DNA from: Psychrobacter immobilis
GTDB lineage: Bacteria; Pseudomonadota; Gammaproteobacteria; Pseudomonadales; Moraxellaceae
NCBI GenBank assembly: GCA_904846265.1
Contig: CAJHAA010000001.1
Coordinates: forward strand, 62,001 to 126,000
Direction of reading: 5' to 3'
Length of the DNA: 64,000 nucleotides
Below are positions 35,701 to 44,988 of the stretch, piece after piece. The position numbers were made by a program, and so were the translations under genes. Within the stretch, counting starts at the first letter, position 1. The number at the start of each line of letters is the position of its first letter. The notes beneath the pieces are model-generated. The model saw only the letters and a list, made by a program, of their open reading frames with translations, searched no databases and was not told where the DNA came from.

Positions 35701-37314
35701 AATGCCAACGTTAATATCAATGCTCAGGATTCTAGCCCTGTCGAGATGATTGATGAGCTGGATGCTTTATTAAATACAGCCATGCGCAAGACCAAACTGG
35801 CTCAGAAAAAACAGTTTCCGCCTGCGCCGCTTTGGCAAGCGGTGTTTGATACATTGAAAGGGCGAGTGTCTAGCGAGCCTATGCAACTGGTCGGCCTACC
35901 CACAAAAGCACAATATGAGTCCATCGCTCAGGTGCTTGGCCAAGGCTTAGGTCAGCTAGGTCAAGTAGACAGTCAAACCTTGTCTGCATTAGCTGAATTG
36001 TTGACGCTAGATACAGTTGTCGATACTAGCAATGTCAGTAGCATGACAGAGACGCTCATCCAAGTATTATCCGATAGCGTATTTAACATTGGAGAGATAG
36101 ATATTGAAGGAGCATTAGCTTACCAAGTGCGCCATCCCGCCAAAGCATTTTTACGGTCCCAAAAGGTGCATGTGGTACAAGGTGAAGAAGCACTGTCGCA
36201 TCAAGAGCCGCTATTTCTAAACAGTTTGACGACCTATCAAATCAAAGATCATTTGATTAAGCAATTGGTCGCCGATGAGAATAAGGCCAATGGCGGTGAT
36301 ACAACTGCTGAAAGTTCCACCCCAATCCTGATGTATCAAAAAATTATGCCCGCTGGTGTCGCTCGCCAAACCACGCTACCCAATCAACAACAAAAACTGC
36401 AACAGCAATGTTTGGAATTTAAAGAGCAGTTAATAGCTAATGGTTTTGGCGAAAATATTGTACCTAATGAAGATGGAGCAGAGGGTACGACAGGTTTGCA
36501 GCTACTAACGCCAACCGCCGAGCATCCTGTTCAGATAGAGCTGGCAAACTTGCTAAATAGTATTAATAACGAGTCAAAAAGCCAAGCAGATATCGAAGAG
36601 GTAGAAACGCTGCTCAAGTTATTGCCTAAAGCCATTAAAATAAAAGGCTCAGTACCCATATTAGCACCAGTATCATTACCAACAGCAGTGCCGATAGATG
36701 CGCATGATAGCCACTCTCATATTCAGGCGGGCATGCCTTATGCTCAGCAATCACCCAAGCAGTGGTTAAATATATTGCCCAATTCTGCCAGTCCTAGGCA
36801 TTTACTCAAATTTTGGTTATCACATTTGTATTGGCAAGTGGCTAGACGTACCACTGCTGAGCAAGTGGCACTAAATGATGGGGTGAGTATTTGGCGCTTT
36901 AATAAGCCTAGCTCGCAAATTGGCAAATATAAAGATGTAATCGCATTTAAACTAAGCCCCATTGTCTATGAAGACGCTGTGATTGAGCTGATAAAATGGG
37001 CGATTTTTTCCAAGTTATCTGGGCAAGTGCCTATTACTTTATTGCCTGAATATGCACTCAATTACCTTGATCAGTGTTCAAAATCTGAAGATGGTGAAGG
37101 CGGCAGTTATTGGCCAAAACGAGCAGACTTTTCAGATTGGCTACGGTCTGGCTATCATACAGACACAGTATATGATACTTGCTCTCAGCATGCCATTTGG
37201 CAGTACGTATTACGTGATCAAGATGCATTTAAGGCTTTGTCAGGGGCGTTGACCACCTTGGCGCGACCATTATATGAGCCGATGTTTAATGCATTGATTG
37301 ACTTAGATGGCTAA
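32770..37314 (+). CDS. recC: Exodeoxyribonuclease V gamma subunit (RecC)
   Basis: 1514 residues, well above the 1122 of E. coli RecC. The N-terminus is characteristic: MFTIIQSHRTENLVDQLL, then VIVPSMVLGDWL. Later family blocks include LSIHSCHSLQRQLEVL, VVLLPDVERHHALI-like sequence, LTFGKFGALRNVPFELV-like sequence and FPGRDRDNRYDLM. RecC lacks active helicase motifs and recognises Chi while splitting the duplex in the RecBCD enzyme. The extra length comes from polar inserts, for example around 33960-34150 and an Asn/Asp-rich run near 35690-35740. No strong ribosome site precedes ATG 32770. recB and recD follow on the same strand; ptrA, which sits between recC and recB in E. coli, is absent. 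Confidence 0.93.
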   Translation: MFTIIQSHRTENLVDQLLVQYQSKDQPVFEPFIVIVPSMVLGDWLDKTIASRAGISTLVRTKFWGQYQWTLMQDVLTRHNASLLAQNPEAETLNVPEVAVLSPTVMQWRLFGYLTYYQESIVADEKHSVHPLLASLIDEPQAGAQQDNVRQDKAQQDARIWQLASDLARVFNRYLTHREDWLALWSHNQPLNVGELIADKDALSLRFDKYARGTPEWLVEHYVELEIAQRFLWSHLFADVHLHRVALERAFWSALKGNKANERAQLPTILRIFTIQQLPQTELDFLQRLSQYMNITLLHYNPSKLFWADIVDKSWLQRQQIINPESVFLRDYGHSLLSRLGKQSRDAFAMLANLSGNEQYDDALVEWQDNFESGLNDELSKGMDESIYTDDAIAQDRQSSLSLLKRLQNDVLMLDEQSTQQATAATVSQAVSKQIEPSFNEEKPETAWYEDEALENKRFEVDRFWAISSQDNSLSIHSCHSLQRQLEVLRIMIGRWLNEPIKLGEKKRHISDIVVLLPDVERHHALIGSIFVNGKGQDGLTLPAKVTGVVDADIRQLWEAIIGFYKLLGSHSARFEAAEVLDWLMLPPLFESFGLTHEQMSRGCDLLVEAGFIRGFDELHLKQTLDSNDYDYRFSFAQALDRLTVGLVMPEAELSDCLYALNEDEWPSTALPEMTLPLPQVSLNDALIVEALCRIYTGLVARRDDHIQKMKAEDWLDQIERQVIHRYFGDVDQTRTMRAIYNAMNGFKSSLRANRHYRQYSSGDSANREVEQRLAGVEQLPLKLSFMLDSIEAELESQQVSAEPTGVITFGKFGALRNVPFELVVMLNMDLSEFPGRDRDNRYDLMKATNSRRGDRVSEDDDNGAFLDALLCARSACWMFYNGQSLTDTHEHLPANPVSELLQFLQGEVQWQVNSLETLPENIDPPTESLKRYLPKLIKQWLVTEHPALPFHESLFETEIEGADIFEQASPDIDDNANANVNINAQDSSPVEMIDELDALLNTAMRKTKLAQKKQFPPAPLWQAVFDTLKGRVSSEPMQLVGLPTKAQYESIAQVLGQGLGQLGQVDSQTLSALAELLTLDTVVDTSNVSSMTETLIQVLSDSVFNIGEIDIEGALAYQVRHPAKAFLRSQKVHVVQGEEALSHQEPLFLNSLTTYQIKDHLIKQLVADENKANGGDTTAESSTPILMYQKIMPAGVARQTTLPNQQQKLQQQCLEFKEQLIANGFGENIVPNEDGAEGTTGLQLLTPTAEHPVQIELANLLNSINNESKSQADIEEVETLLKLLPKAIKIKGSVPILAPVSLPTAVPIDAHDSHSHIQAGMPYAQQSPKQWLNILPNSASPRHLLKFWLSHLYWQVARRTTAEQVALNDGVSIWRFNKPSSQIGKYKDVIAFKLSPIVYEDAVIELIKWAIFSKLSGQVPITLLPEYALNYLDQCSKSEDGEGGSYWPKRADFSDWLRSGYHTDTVYDTCSQHAIWQYVLRDQDAFKALSGALTTLARPLYEPMFNALIDLDG

Positions 37315-37315
37315 T

Positions 37316-37468
37316 TAGGGCGTGTCTTCAATTCACTCAATAGTCATCTAAATGGGCTAAAAATGGATAAATATTGCCAAATAGCTTGTTAATATCCCGA
37401 TATTATCTACGCTATTTTTCTTGTTTGACGGCAATTTATCTCCATTTTTGAAATGAAGACACGCCCTA
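37316..37468. repeat. TA-flanked inverted-repeat element (MITE-like), copy 2
   Basis: A 149-bp element (37318-37466) between recC and recB, directly flanked by TA on each side. Its ends GGGCGTGTCTTCA and TGAAGACACGCCC are perfect 13-bp inverted repeats, extending imperfectly to about 18 bp. The inside is also palindromic (GGATAAATATTGCC against GGCAATTTATCTCC). No coding capacity. Terminal repeats plus a TA duplication suggest mobilisation by an IS630/mariner-type transposase elsewhere in the genome. Confidence 0.85.
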
Positions 37469-37534
37469 GTCATTTAGAATAATCAATTTTTGCTCTCTTG
37501 ATCTAATAAATAATAATTAAAAGTATACGCCCAT

Positions 37535-40500
37535 ATGACAGACTTGACTGATCCAACCAATATCATTGAACTTTCTACACAGCCACATTTATTCGATGAG
37601 CGCTCAGATGCGCCTCACTCAGATCCTATGAGTAAGCGTAAGGCTGATGTGATACCAGCAGTTGATGTTGACCTAACGGGCAAGCACCTGATTGAAGCGT
37701 CTGCTGGTACTGGTAAAACTTGGACGCTAACAGGCATTGTATTGCGCCTGCTAATTGAAGCACGACGTGCGCCAGAGCAAATTATTGCCACGACCTTTAC
37801 GCGAGCCGCTGCCGCTGAGATGCGTCAGCGTATTCATGATCGTTTGGTGGATTTTTATCAATTATTGCAGTGGGTCAACAGTTTAAGTGCTGACATCAGT
37901 AATAAGGAGGCTTTGTATCCCAATATATTGCAGGTGATGCCTGAAAGCGATAAGGATAAACAAGAGGGCAAACAATCAAGTACGGATTTAAATACTGAGA
38001 TAGGCGCTGATGAGTTAAACCAAGACCTTGCATCTGATAAGCAAGCTGCTGCCACAAAGCGTGCGCAAGCAAAAAAAGACCGTGAAGATTGGTTGGTAGC
38101 ACAGGCTAAATATGTGCGCTTGGATGGCATCATGCAAGATCCCATTAACCTGCATCTCGTCGGTTATTTGCTGGATCACGTGTACAGCTATCCAATGACG
38201 GAAGCTATCAGGCGTACCGCACTGGTTTTAACCACGTTGGATAAATTATTTGTAGGTACGCTCGATAGCTTGGCACAAAAATGGCTGAAGGAGTACAGTA
38301 GCGAGACAGGTCATCAGCAAGGTATGGCTATTATCGAAGAGAGCAGTATCGAGCAGGTGACCGATAGTATTATTCATGATGAGCTGCGTCAGTTTCAAAG
38401 TCGCTTGTATCATGAGCAGCCTAAACTGTATGCGCTTATGGATCAGCAAGGTAAGCTGACTGCCGTGAGTGATCATAAAAAATATGTGACTCGCTCGCTT
38501 AACTTTATTTCTGCGCCAATTGATGAGATTGTAGTAAATGACTTTTCGTTTGAGGGCTATGAGCGGCTTATAAATACTATCATTGAGCGCAGCGATGAGC
38601 TTGATATCTTTTTTAAACCTGACGGCGAGTATTATGACGTTCCAAAAGGACAGCTACAAAATAATAGAGACTCTTGGCCGAAAATTATTCAAGCATTAAA
38701 AGATTTTGGGCCAGCCGCTTACAAATTTATATCAGACGCAAAAACTTATACAGGAAAATTAATACAAGCTTTTCAGAAAACTGATGACGTAGGCAAACAA
38801 TTCTATAAACCAAAAGATGGCGAAAGAGTTAATCTGATATTTAATGAGTTGCAGGTCGTTCGTGACTTTAAACGCTATGTCGAAGAAAGTAAAAAGCTAG
38901 ACGAATACATAGTGACTGTTTTAGCCAATCTTAATCGTCATATCGTGCTTGCGGTACGTGACAGGCTACCAATTATTTTGGAAGAGCGAGGTGAGACGAC
39001 CTTTAGCCTGCAAATGGTACGTTTAAACCAAGCATTAACTGGTCGGCAAGGAGAGAAACTGGCACGTTATATTCGTCACCATTATCCTGTGGCGTTGATT
39101 GATGAGTCGCAAGATATCAATGGCGCACAAGCCATTATGATTGAAAGCATTTATTTGCCAAAGAAAAAGGGCAAGGTTGCTGATAATGATAAACAGTCAG
39201 CTACTAAAAAAGCCAGCCATGAGTTCCTGCTATTGGTTGGTGACCCTAAGCAGGCTATTTATGGGTTTCGTGGTGGCGATGTGGCTAACTATAACTACAT
39301 GAAAGCTCAATTTGATAAAAGCACGCTTTGGACGCTTGATATCAACCGACGCTCAAATGCGAGCGTGATTAATGCCCTAAACTGTTGGTTCGGCATGGCT
39401 GATGCAACCACTGGCGAGAACAAATTAGCTCAATTAGGCGCAGGTATTTATTACCAGCATATCAAAGCGGCAAAACCAGAAAATCAGCTGTCTTGGTTTA
39501 ATGAACCAGACGCTCACAGCACTACTTTAGTGACTGAGGTGCTTTCTGCCCAGCCAGTGAGCGTATTACACTTACCATATGATAAAGACAAAGAGCTTGA
39601 GTACGATGAGCATGAAATCACGGCGCGTCATATTGCGACTTTGCTTAGTAGTGGTCAGACTTTAAAAGGCAAGCCTATTCAGCCTAGTGATATCGGTGTG
39701 CTGGCACGTACTAAGAAAGACTTAAAACGGGTTGAGGATGAGTTGGTTAAGCTTAATGTACCGACCTTGACTACCAGTGATGTCAGTATCTTTGAAACCA
39801 TCATGGCAGAAGATGTGGCGGCGCTGCTGAGTGCCATGTTATATCCGTATCGTCATGACATGATTAATCGGGTGTTGACCAGTCATTTATATGGCCTAAG
39901 TATTAAAAACATCAAAGCCATGATGACGGACCATGAGTCAGGCATTACTGAGGGCAGTAGTAAAACAAGCTCTCATTCAAAAAATTCTAATTCGAAGGAT
40001 GCCTCAGTTAATGAGGTTACTGATAATAAAAAAAGTTATCAAGATTTTATTACTTATCTAAAAGAAGGCGCACAGCGTTGGCAGAACTTTGGCATCTTGT
40101 CGGCATTGCATTACTTGTTAGATAAAAACCCCATACAGCCGCAAGGCATTTGGCAAGCGCTAGCGGCTCATCCAGAAGGCGATCGTCATATCATGGATTT
40201 GCGTCATGTGATGGATATCTTGGCGCAGTATGGCCTAGGTATGGGTGAGCATGAGCTACTGGCTTGGTTTAGACAAAATATAGATGCAGCGCCCAATAGC
40301 GATTGGGCTAAGCAATATCCGCTACCGACAGAGTCTGGCGTACAGCTGATGACCATTCATAAGTCCAAAGGACTTGAGTTTCCTATTGTTTATGTATTGG
40401 GTATGGGTGATGCCAGTAGAAAGTCAGGCACCAATGAGAAGTATGGCCTGTATTTATATAACGCAGATCAAGCACCTTCAGCATTAGTACAGCAGTCACT

Positions 40501-42064
40501 AGATAGTCAATCAACAGGAAATCAACGCCGCTTCTCACCGATACAAGGTTCTGCTACCACAGACGACTACTACACCGATATCGAAACGCGGGAAGATTTC
40601 GATGAGCTGCGACGGCTTGGTTATGTGGCTTTTACTCGCGCCAGTGAGCAGCTTTATGTCGTGCTGCGAGATCCTAACAATAAGACAGGATTTGAGTTAA
40701 AGCCAGTGTTTTATTGGTTTGAATCACCAGAAGCGAAATTTGAGCTGCCTGATAGACTCAAAGGTACCATAGGCATGCTCAGAGGGCATAAGGTCAATGA
40801 GTTCTACGACAAGAATTACGCAAGCAACGATGCTAAATCAGCAGGCGTAAATGACAATGTTCAGCTCGCTCTTACCAAGTCAAGTGCTCATAAGCCTGCC
40901 ACAGAGACTATTGAGTATGCGCCTTTTGCAGAGGTTATGAAAACCAATTATTTTTATGGTTGGGCTAAGACCAGCTTTACCGCTTTGGCACGTCAGCTCG
41001 ATGAATCTACACAAACAATGGCGATAGTGGATGAGCGTATTGATGATGCGATAGACATTGATATGGCAGACACTTCAGTGTCGGTTGAGCCTTTGCTTAA
41101 TAGTAACGCGTTTCTTGAAAAAGTCGATGGGTTAAATCTTAAATCAGAGGATGATATCCGCTTTACCTTTGTGAAAGGTGCTAATGCGGGTACGTTCTTG
41201 CATGAGATATTTGAAAAAATTGATTTCAGCAATAAAGCGCAGTGGTCTCAGGTTATCGATAGAGCCATCAGCAGCTATCAACTGCCTCTAGTTTATAGTA
41301 GCGCTGAGCAGCAAGGCCGTCGATCACAAGCGAAGAAGCAAGAGCAAGGCGATGACGGTTCATTCAATACTAGCTCACTTGATCTTGCTTCAATAGATGC
41401 TACCAAGCATGAGGCACTAATCAATTGGATTGAAGAGGTGCTACATGCGCCGCTATTGGCCTCCAATCAACCATTAAACTCTCTTAATGCAGGTCAGCGG
41501 TTTTCTGAGTTAGAGTTCAATATGGGGTTGTCAGAGAAATTTAAAGTACAGGATATCACTAAACTCTTCCAACAATATCTCCCTAATGAGATGGACAAAC
41601 ACGTCACTCTTATTCCGCAAAACAAAGCGCATTTGTATCGTTATTTACGCGGCGAAATTGACTTAGTGTACGAACATGCTGGCAAGTATTACGTTGTCGA
41701 TTATAAAAGCAACTTTCTAGGAAATAGCCTAAGCGATTATAATGAAGATACACTTAAGCAAGCAATGTCCAAGGCAGGGTACTGGCTACAAGCAGCGATT
41801 TATCAAGTAGCTTTACATCGATTCCTTTCAATGAGAATACATGATTATGCAGGCAATGAAGATAAGTATTTAGGCGCTGTGGAGTATGTTTTTTTACGAG
41901 GTGTGTATGATCCCAATTCTCAAATAGCTGATGATCTATCACAATATGTTAAAGAGGCTGATAATAGCCACTCAATCCACAACGACCGCTATGGATTAGT
42001 GACGTGGGATATTCCAATTGAGTTCATTAAGGCTCTAGATGTGTTGTTTGGCATGCCCAACTAG
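37535..42064 (+). CDS. recB: Exodeoxyribonuclease V beta subunit (RecB helicase-nuclease)
   Basis: 1509 residues against 1180 in E. coli. UvrD/Rep-type helicase motifs: Walker A EASAGTGKT (54-62), TTFTRAAAAEMRQRI, VALIDESQDINGAQ, LLVGDPKQAIYGFRGGD, and VQLMTIHKSKGLEFPIV. The C-terminal nuclease has Asp1376 (GEIDLVYE), Asp1389 and Lys1391 (DYKSNFLG), with the same 13- and 2-residue spacing as E. coli D1067/D1080/K1082. It is therefore predicted active. Charged, low-complexity inserts lie near residues 135-185 and near 39940-40030 (Ser/Lys/Asn-rich). It starts about 70 bp after the repeat element separating it from recC. Confidence 0.95.
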   Translation: MTDLTDPTNIIELSTQPHLFDERSDAPHSDPMSKRKADVIPAVDVDLTGKHLIEASAGTGKTWTLTGIVLRLLIEARRAPEQIIATTFTRAAAAEMRQRIHDRLVDFYQLLQWVNSLSADISNKEALYPNILQVMPESDKDKQEGKQSSTDLNTEIGADELNQDLASDKQAAATKRAQAKKDREDWLVAQAKYVRLDGIMQDPINLHLVGYLLDHVYSYPMTEAIRRTALVLTTLDKLFVGTLDSLAQKWLKEYSSETGHQQGMAIIEESSIEQVTDSIIHDELRQFQSRLYHEQPKLYALMDQQGKLTAVSDHKKYVTRSLNFISAPIDEIVVNDFSFEGYERLINTIIERSDELDIFFKPDGEYYDVPKGQLQNNRDSWPKIIQALKDFGPAAYKFISDAKTYTGKLIQAFQKTDDVGKQFYKPKDGERVNLIFNELQVVRDFKRYVEESKKLDEYIVTVLANLNRHIVLAVRDRLPIILEERGETTFSLQMVRLNQALTGRQGEKLARYIRHHYPVALIDESQDINGAQAIMIESIYLPKKKGKVADNDKQSATKKASHEFLLLVGDPKQAIYGFRGGDVANYNYMKAQFDKSTLWTLDINRRSNASVINALNCWFGMADATTGENKLAQLGAGIYYQHIKAAKPENQLSWFNEPDAHSTTLVTEVLSAQPVSVLHLPYDKDKELEYDEHEITARHIATLLSSGQTLKGKPIQPSDIGVLARTKKDLKRVEDELVKLNVPTLTTSDVSIFETIMAEDVAALLSAMLYPYRHDMINRVLTSHLYGLSIKNIKAMMTDHESGITEGSSKTSSHSKNSNSKDASVNEVTDNKKSYQDFITYLKEGAQRWQNFGILSALHYLLDKNPIQPQGIWQALAAHPEGDRHIMDLRHVMDILAQYGLGMGEHELLAWFRQNIDAAPNSDWAKQYPLPTESGVQLMTIHKSKGLEFPIVYVLGMGDASRKSGTNEKYGLYLYNADQAPSALVQQSLDSQSTGNQRRFSPIQGSATTDDYYTDIETREDFDELRRLGYVAFTRASEQLYVVLRDPNNKTGFELKPVFYWFESPEAKFELPDRLKGTIGMLRGHKVNEFYDKNYASNDAKSAGVNDNVQLALTKSSAHKPATETIEYAPFAEVMKTNYFYGWAKTSFTALARQLDESTQTMAIVDERIDDAIDIDMADTSVSVEPLLNSNAFLEKVDGLNLKSEDDIRFTFVKGANAGTFLHEIFEKIDFSNKAQWSQVIDRAISSYQLPLVYSSAEQQGRRSQAKKQEQGDDGSFNTSSLDLASIDATKHEALINWIEEVLHAPLLASNQPLNSLNAGQRFSELEFNMGLSEKFKVQDITKLFQQYLPNEMDKHVTLIPQNKAHLYRYLRGEIDLVYEHAGKYYVVDYKSNFLGNSLSDYNEDTLKQAMSKAGYWLQAAIYQVALHRFLSMRIHDYAGNEDKYLGAVEYVFLRGVYDPNSQIADDLSQYVKEADNSHSIHNDRYGLVTWDIPIEFIKALDVLFGMPN

Positions 42065-42138
42065 TAGGCTAGAAGTAATGATTAAATGCTAAAAAACATG
42101 ATATCGATTAACTATTTCAACATAGAGACAAGCATACT

Positions 42139-44352
42139 ATGAGTAATAATAAAAAAGAGAGCAAGGCAGTAATTGGGCTACAACAAAGCTGGGCTAGTAA
42201 CATCAGTGATTATATATTGCTACGCCGCGAGCAAACGTATTTAGCGTATAAGGCAACGGATGCAAAAGCTAATACTGATAGTAAGCAAGTCGATAAAACA
42301 GAAGAAAGTAATTTATTCACCGCTCTATTCGTTATGTTAGCGACTCATTTGGAAGAGGGGCATACTGTATTGACCATTGAATCGGTTGAGAATGAAACAC
42401 CGCAACAAGGTCGTATCAGTGGCGAGTTAGTGACTCTATATGTGTGGCAGCAGCAATTGTTAGAGATGTTAGCAATGCCAATCTTTGCGCTGATAGATAC
42501 CAAACTAAATACGCAATCAGAAGATGACTCTATAACTGAAAGGTCGCTATTCGTATTGCTAGACACGCTATTTGATAAGAAAGAGCAGCTGTGGATACAA
42601 TTGGCGCTTAGCAACCATGAAAAAGAGGTGCTAACCAAGCGTTTTGACATGATTGCTACGCTATACCAATTATTAAAAAATACGGACTTAAGTTTTTTTA
42701 TACGCCTAGTTAACGAACACGATTTGTTCGCTGAGGTTAATAGTAGCATTAATAATAACGATAAAGTAAATAGCCTAAGCAAAAAAAATCAACCTATTAT
42801 TTATAAACAAGTTAACAGCAAAAACACAGAAGGTTCAGCAGTATTACTAACTTTTTGGCTACATCGTTCTTGGCAAGCAGAATTTAACTTAGCACAGCAC
42901 ATTAATACTATTTTAAATCAACAGATAACTCCTCTAAATATATCAATACCCAAAAATTTAAACGATCAGCAGATAGCAGCTATTAATGTGGCTAATAATA
43001 ATGCATTTAGCATTATCACTGGTGGCCCAGGCACAGGTAAAACCTATACCGTTGCTCAGTTAGTCATCGCGCTGCAACAAGCGACAGAGAGTGGGGAATA
43101 CGGGGCTGAAAATATTAGATTCAGTACGGACAGTGCCAGTCTGGCATTGGCAGCACCGACTGGTAAGGCTGCCCAGCGCATGCAAGAATCTTTACAAGCT
43201 GCTCTCGATACAGCAGATATTGATCTACAGTTACAAGAAGCTAAAACCATCCATCGCTTGTTAGGTATTGGTCGGACGGGCAGACCGCGCTACGATACTA
43301 ACAATCCACTTGGCGAAGATATTATCATCGTTGATGAGGCGTCGATGCTCGGGGTCGAGTTGGCTAATTATCTCGTAAGTGCAGTAAAACCAGGTGCAAG
43401 GCTGATACTATTGGGCGATGCAAACCAGCTAGCAGCGGTAGATGCAGGAGCAGTGTTGGCTGACTTGTGCCGTATTCCACTGTTACAACCCATTCATGCA
43501 GAGTTAACCGAAAGCCGCAGATTTAGCGCAGAATCAGGTATTGGCAAGCTTGCCTACCAAATTAATCAGGCAGAGGTAGATACTCAAGCCATCTGGCAGC
43601 TGTTAAGGCAGGGTGAAGCCTTGAGTTTTCAGTATGTAAATAAGCTGCAAGCAAATGAGCTTAAAGATAATAAGACAAGAAATAGCCTAAGTAGTAAAAA
43701 AATTATTCTAAAGATATCGTTAAAATATATTAAGTATATAAATAAAATAAAAGAACTCCTAAAAAATCCAATAGAAAAATCCATGCCAGAATCAGTAAAA
43801 AATACGATTACATCACTAATGGAAACATTTAATGAGTTTAGAATTCTAAGTGCTGGCCATAATGGCGAGTGGGGCGATCATTATATTAATAATTATCTCA
43901 CGCAGTGGCATCTTGCTGAGCTAAAGCTACCACTGGGCCAAAACACATGGTTTCATGGCCGTCCTGTCATGGTTCTACAAAACAACTATGAATTAGGATT
44001 GTTTAATGGTGATATCGGTTTCTGCTTGCAGACTAGCGATGATAGAAGCCGACTAGAAGTGTTTTTTGAAAATAAAACACAAGGGATTGCCGTTAATTTA
44101 CTAAATGAAGAAGTCATCGCCACCGCATATGCAATGACCATTCATAAGTCACAAGGGTCTGAGTTTGATCATGTGGCTATTACTTTTGATAATAGTCATG
44201 CTAGATTGCTAAGCAAAGAGCTTATTTATACGGCGGTGACCCGTGCTAAGAAACAGGTAACCATATATAGTACAAAATCTGCTTTTGAAAAGGCTGTTCA
44301 AACACCTACTGAGCGCCATACAGGTTTGGCATTACAGTTTTCTAAGCATTAA
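42139..44352 (+). CDS. recD: Exodeoxyribonuclease V alpha subunit (RecD helicase)
   Basis: 737 residues against 608 in E. coli. Superfamily 1B helicase: Walker A ITGGPGTGKTYT (about 293-304), APTGKAAQRMQESL, TIHRLLGIG, IIVDEASMLGVEL, LLGDANQLAAVDAGAVL, and near the end AMTIHKSQGSEFDHV and LIYTAVTRAKKQVTIY. It is the 5'-3' motor of RecBCD. The N-terminal third is long and polar. A Lys/Ile/Asn-rich insert (43660-43810) sits between helicase domains. It begins 75 bp after recB and ends 8 bp before the MepB-family frame, so one transcript is likely. Confidence 0.95.
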   Translation: MSNNKKESKAVIGLQQSWASNISDYILLRREQTYLAYKATDAKANTDSKQVDKTEESNLFTALFVMLATHLEEGHTVLTIESVENETPQQGRISGELVTLYVWQQQLLEMLAMPIFALIDTKLNTQSEDDSITERSLFVLLDTLFDKKEQLWIQLALSNHEKEVLTKRFDMIATLYQLLKNTDLSFFIRLVNEHDLFAEVNSSINNNDKVNSLSKKNQPIIYKQVNSKNTEGSAVLLTFWLHRSWQAEFNLAQHINTILNQQITPLNISIPKNLNDQQIAAINVANNNAFSIITGGPGTGKTYTVAQLVIALQQATESGEYGAENIRFSTDSASLALAAPTGKAAQRMQESLQAALDTADIDLQLQEAKTIHRLLGIGRTGRPRYDTNNPLGEDIIIVDEASMLGVELANYLVSAVKPGARLILLGDANQLAAVDAGAVLADLCRIPLLQPIHAELTESRRFSAESGIGKLAYQINQAEVDTQAIWQLLRQGEALSFQYVNKLQANELKDNKTRNSLSSKKIILKISLKYIKYINKIKELLKNPIEKSMPESVKNTITSLMETFNEFRILSAGHNGEWGDHYINNYLTQWHLAELKLPLGQNTWFHGRPVMVLQNNYELGLFNGDIGFCLQTSDDRSRLEVFFENKTQGIAVNLLNEEVIATAYAMTIHKSQGSEFDHVAITFDNSHARLLSKELIYTAVTRAKKQVTIYSTKSAFEKAVQTPTERHTGLALQFSKH

Positions 44353-44359
44353 TAGATAA

Positions 44360-44908
44360 ATGCTCAGAAATATAAAAAGAGGACTAGAGTTGTATACCTT
44401 TGATACTGTGCTAGAGCATATTAATGAAATTATTTATAAGCCCAACCAATTGATTATTGCTTCAACTCAAGAAGAACAACAAAATCTAGAATATGCTGCT
44501 GGTACATTTGAATTAATGAACAGACGGGCTGTCAAAACAGTTAGATTCAGAGTAGCTAAACAAACACCTACCAAAGTAGGGCAGTTCGTTACCTTTTGGG
44601 AAAAAGATTCCAAAGGTATTAATCAACCTTTTCAATATGATTCGTCACCAGACTTGTTAGTAATCACCGCATTTAAAGACAACCATACATTTGGGCAGTT
44701 TGTTTTTCCAAAAAATGTCTTGCTTAGACATAATATTCTTCAGTCTCATTTTACAAAAGGTAAGATGGGTATCAGGGTGTATCCTAGCTGGGATAATCCA
44801 ACCAGTAATACTGCTAAGAAGACACAGAATTGGCAACTCGATTATTTCTTCGTGGTGACTGATACAAACATACTGCCTACAGAAAAAATACGGGTATTGT
44901 ATGAGTAG
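44360..44908 (+). CDS. MepB family protein
   Basis: 182 residues from ATG 44360, or 172 from TTG 44390, which has AGAGGA ideally placed; the family-like sequence begins after that point. The MepB fold is evident: VRFRVAKQTPTKVGQFVTFW, SSPDLLVITA, FGQFVFPKNVLLRHNILQ, GKMGIRVYPSWDNP and KTQNWQLDYFF. In Staphylococcus aureus mepB lies with the regulator MepR and efflux pump MepA, and its role is unclear. Here neither mepR nor mepA is present and the gene follows recD closely. No signal or membrane segment. A strong terminator follows. Confidence 0.88.
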   Translation: MLRNIKRGLELYTFDTVLEHINEIIYKPNQLIIASTQEEQQNLEYAAGTFELMNRRAVKTVRFRVAKQTPTKVGQFVTFWEKDSKGINQPFQYDSSPDLLVITAFKDNHTFGQFVFPKNVLLRHNILQSHFTKGKMGIRVYPSWDNPTSNTAKKTQNWQLDYFFVVTDTNILPTEKIRVLYE

Positions 44909-44941
44909 CAAAATTAACAGTAAGTGCAAAATCCAAGCAAT

Positions 44942-44971
44942 AAAAAAGCATCCAAATTGGATGCTTTTTTT
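44942..44971. terminator. Bidirectional terminator between mepB-like gene and hpt
   Basis: GCATCCAA (44948-44955) and TTGGATGC (44957-44964) form a tight stem, flanked by an A-run on the left and a T-run on the right, so it can end transcription from both convergent genes. Confidence 0.92.
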
Positions 44972-44988
44972 GAACTCAAATGTAGAAC

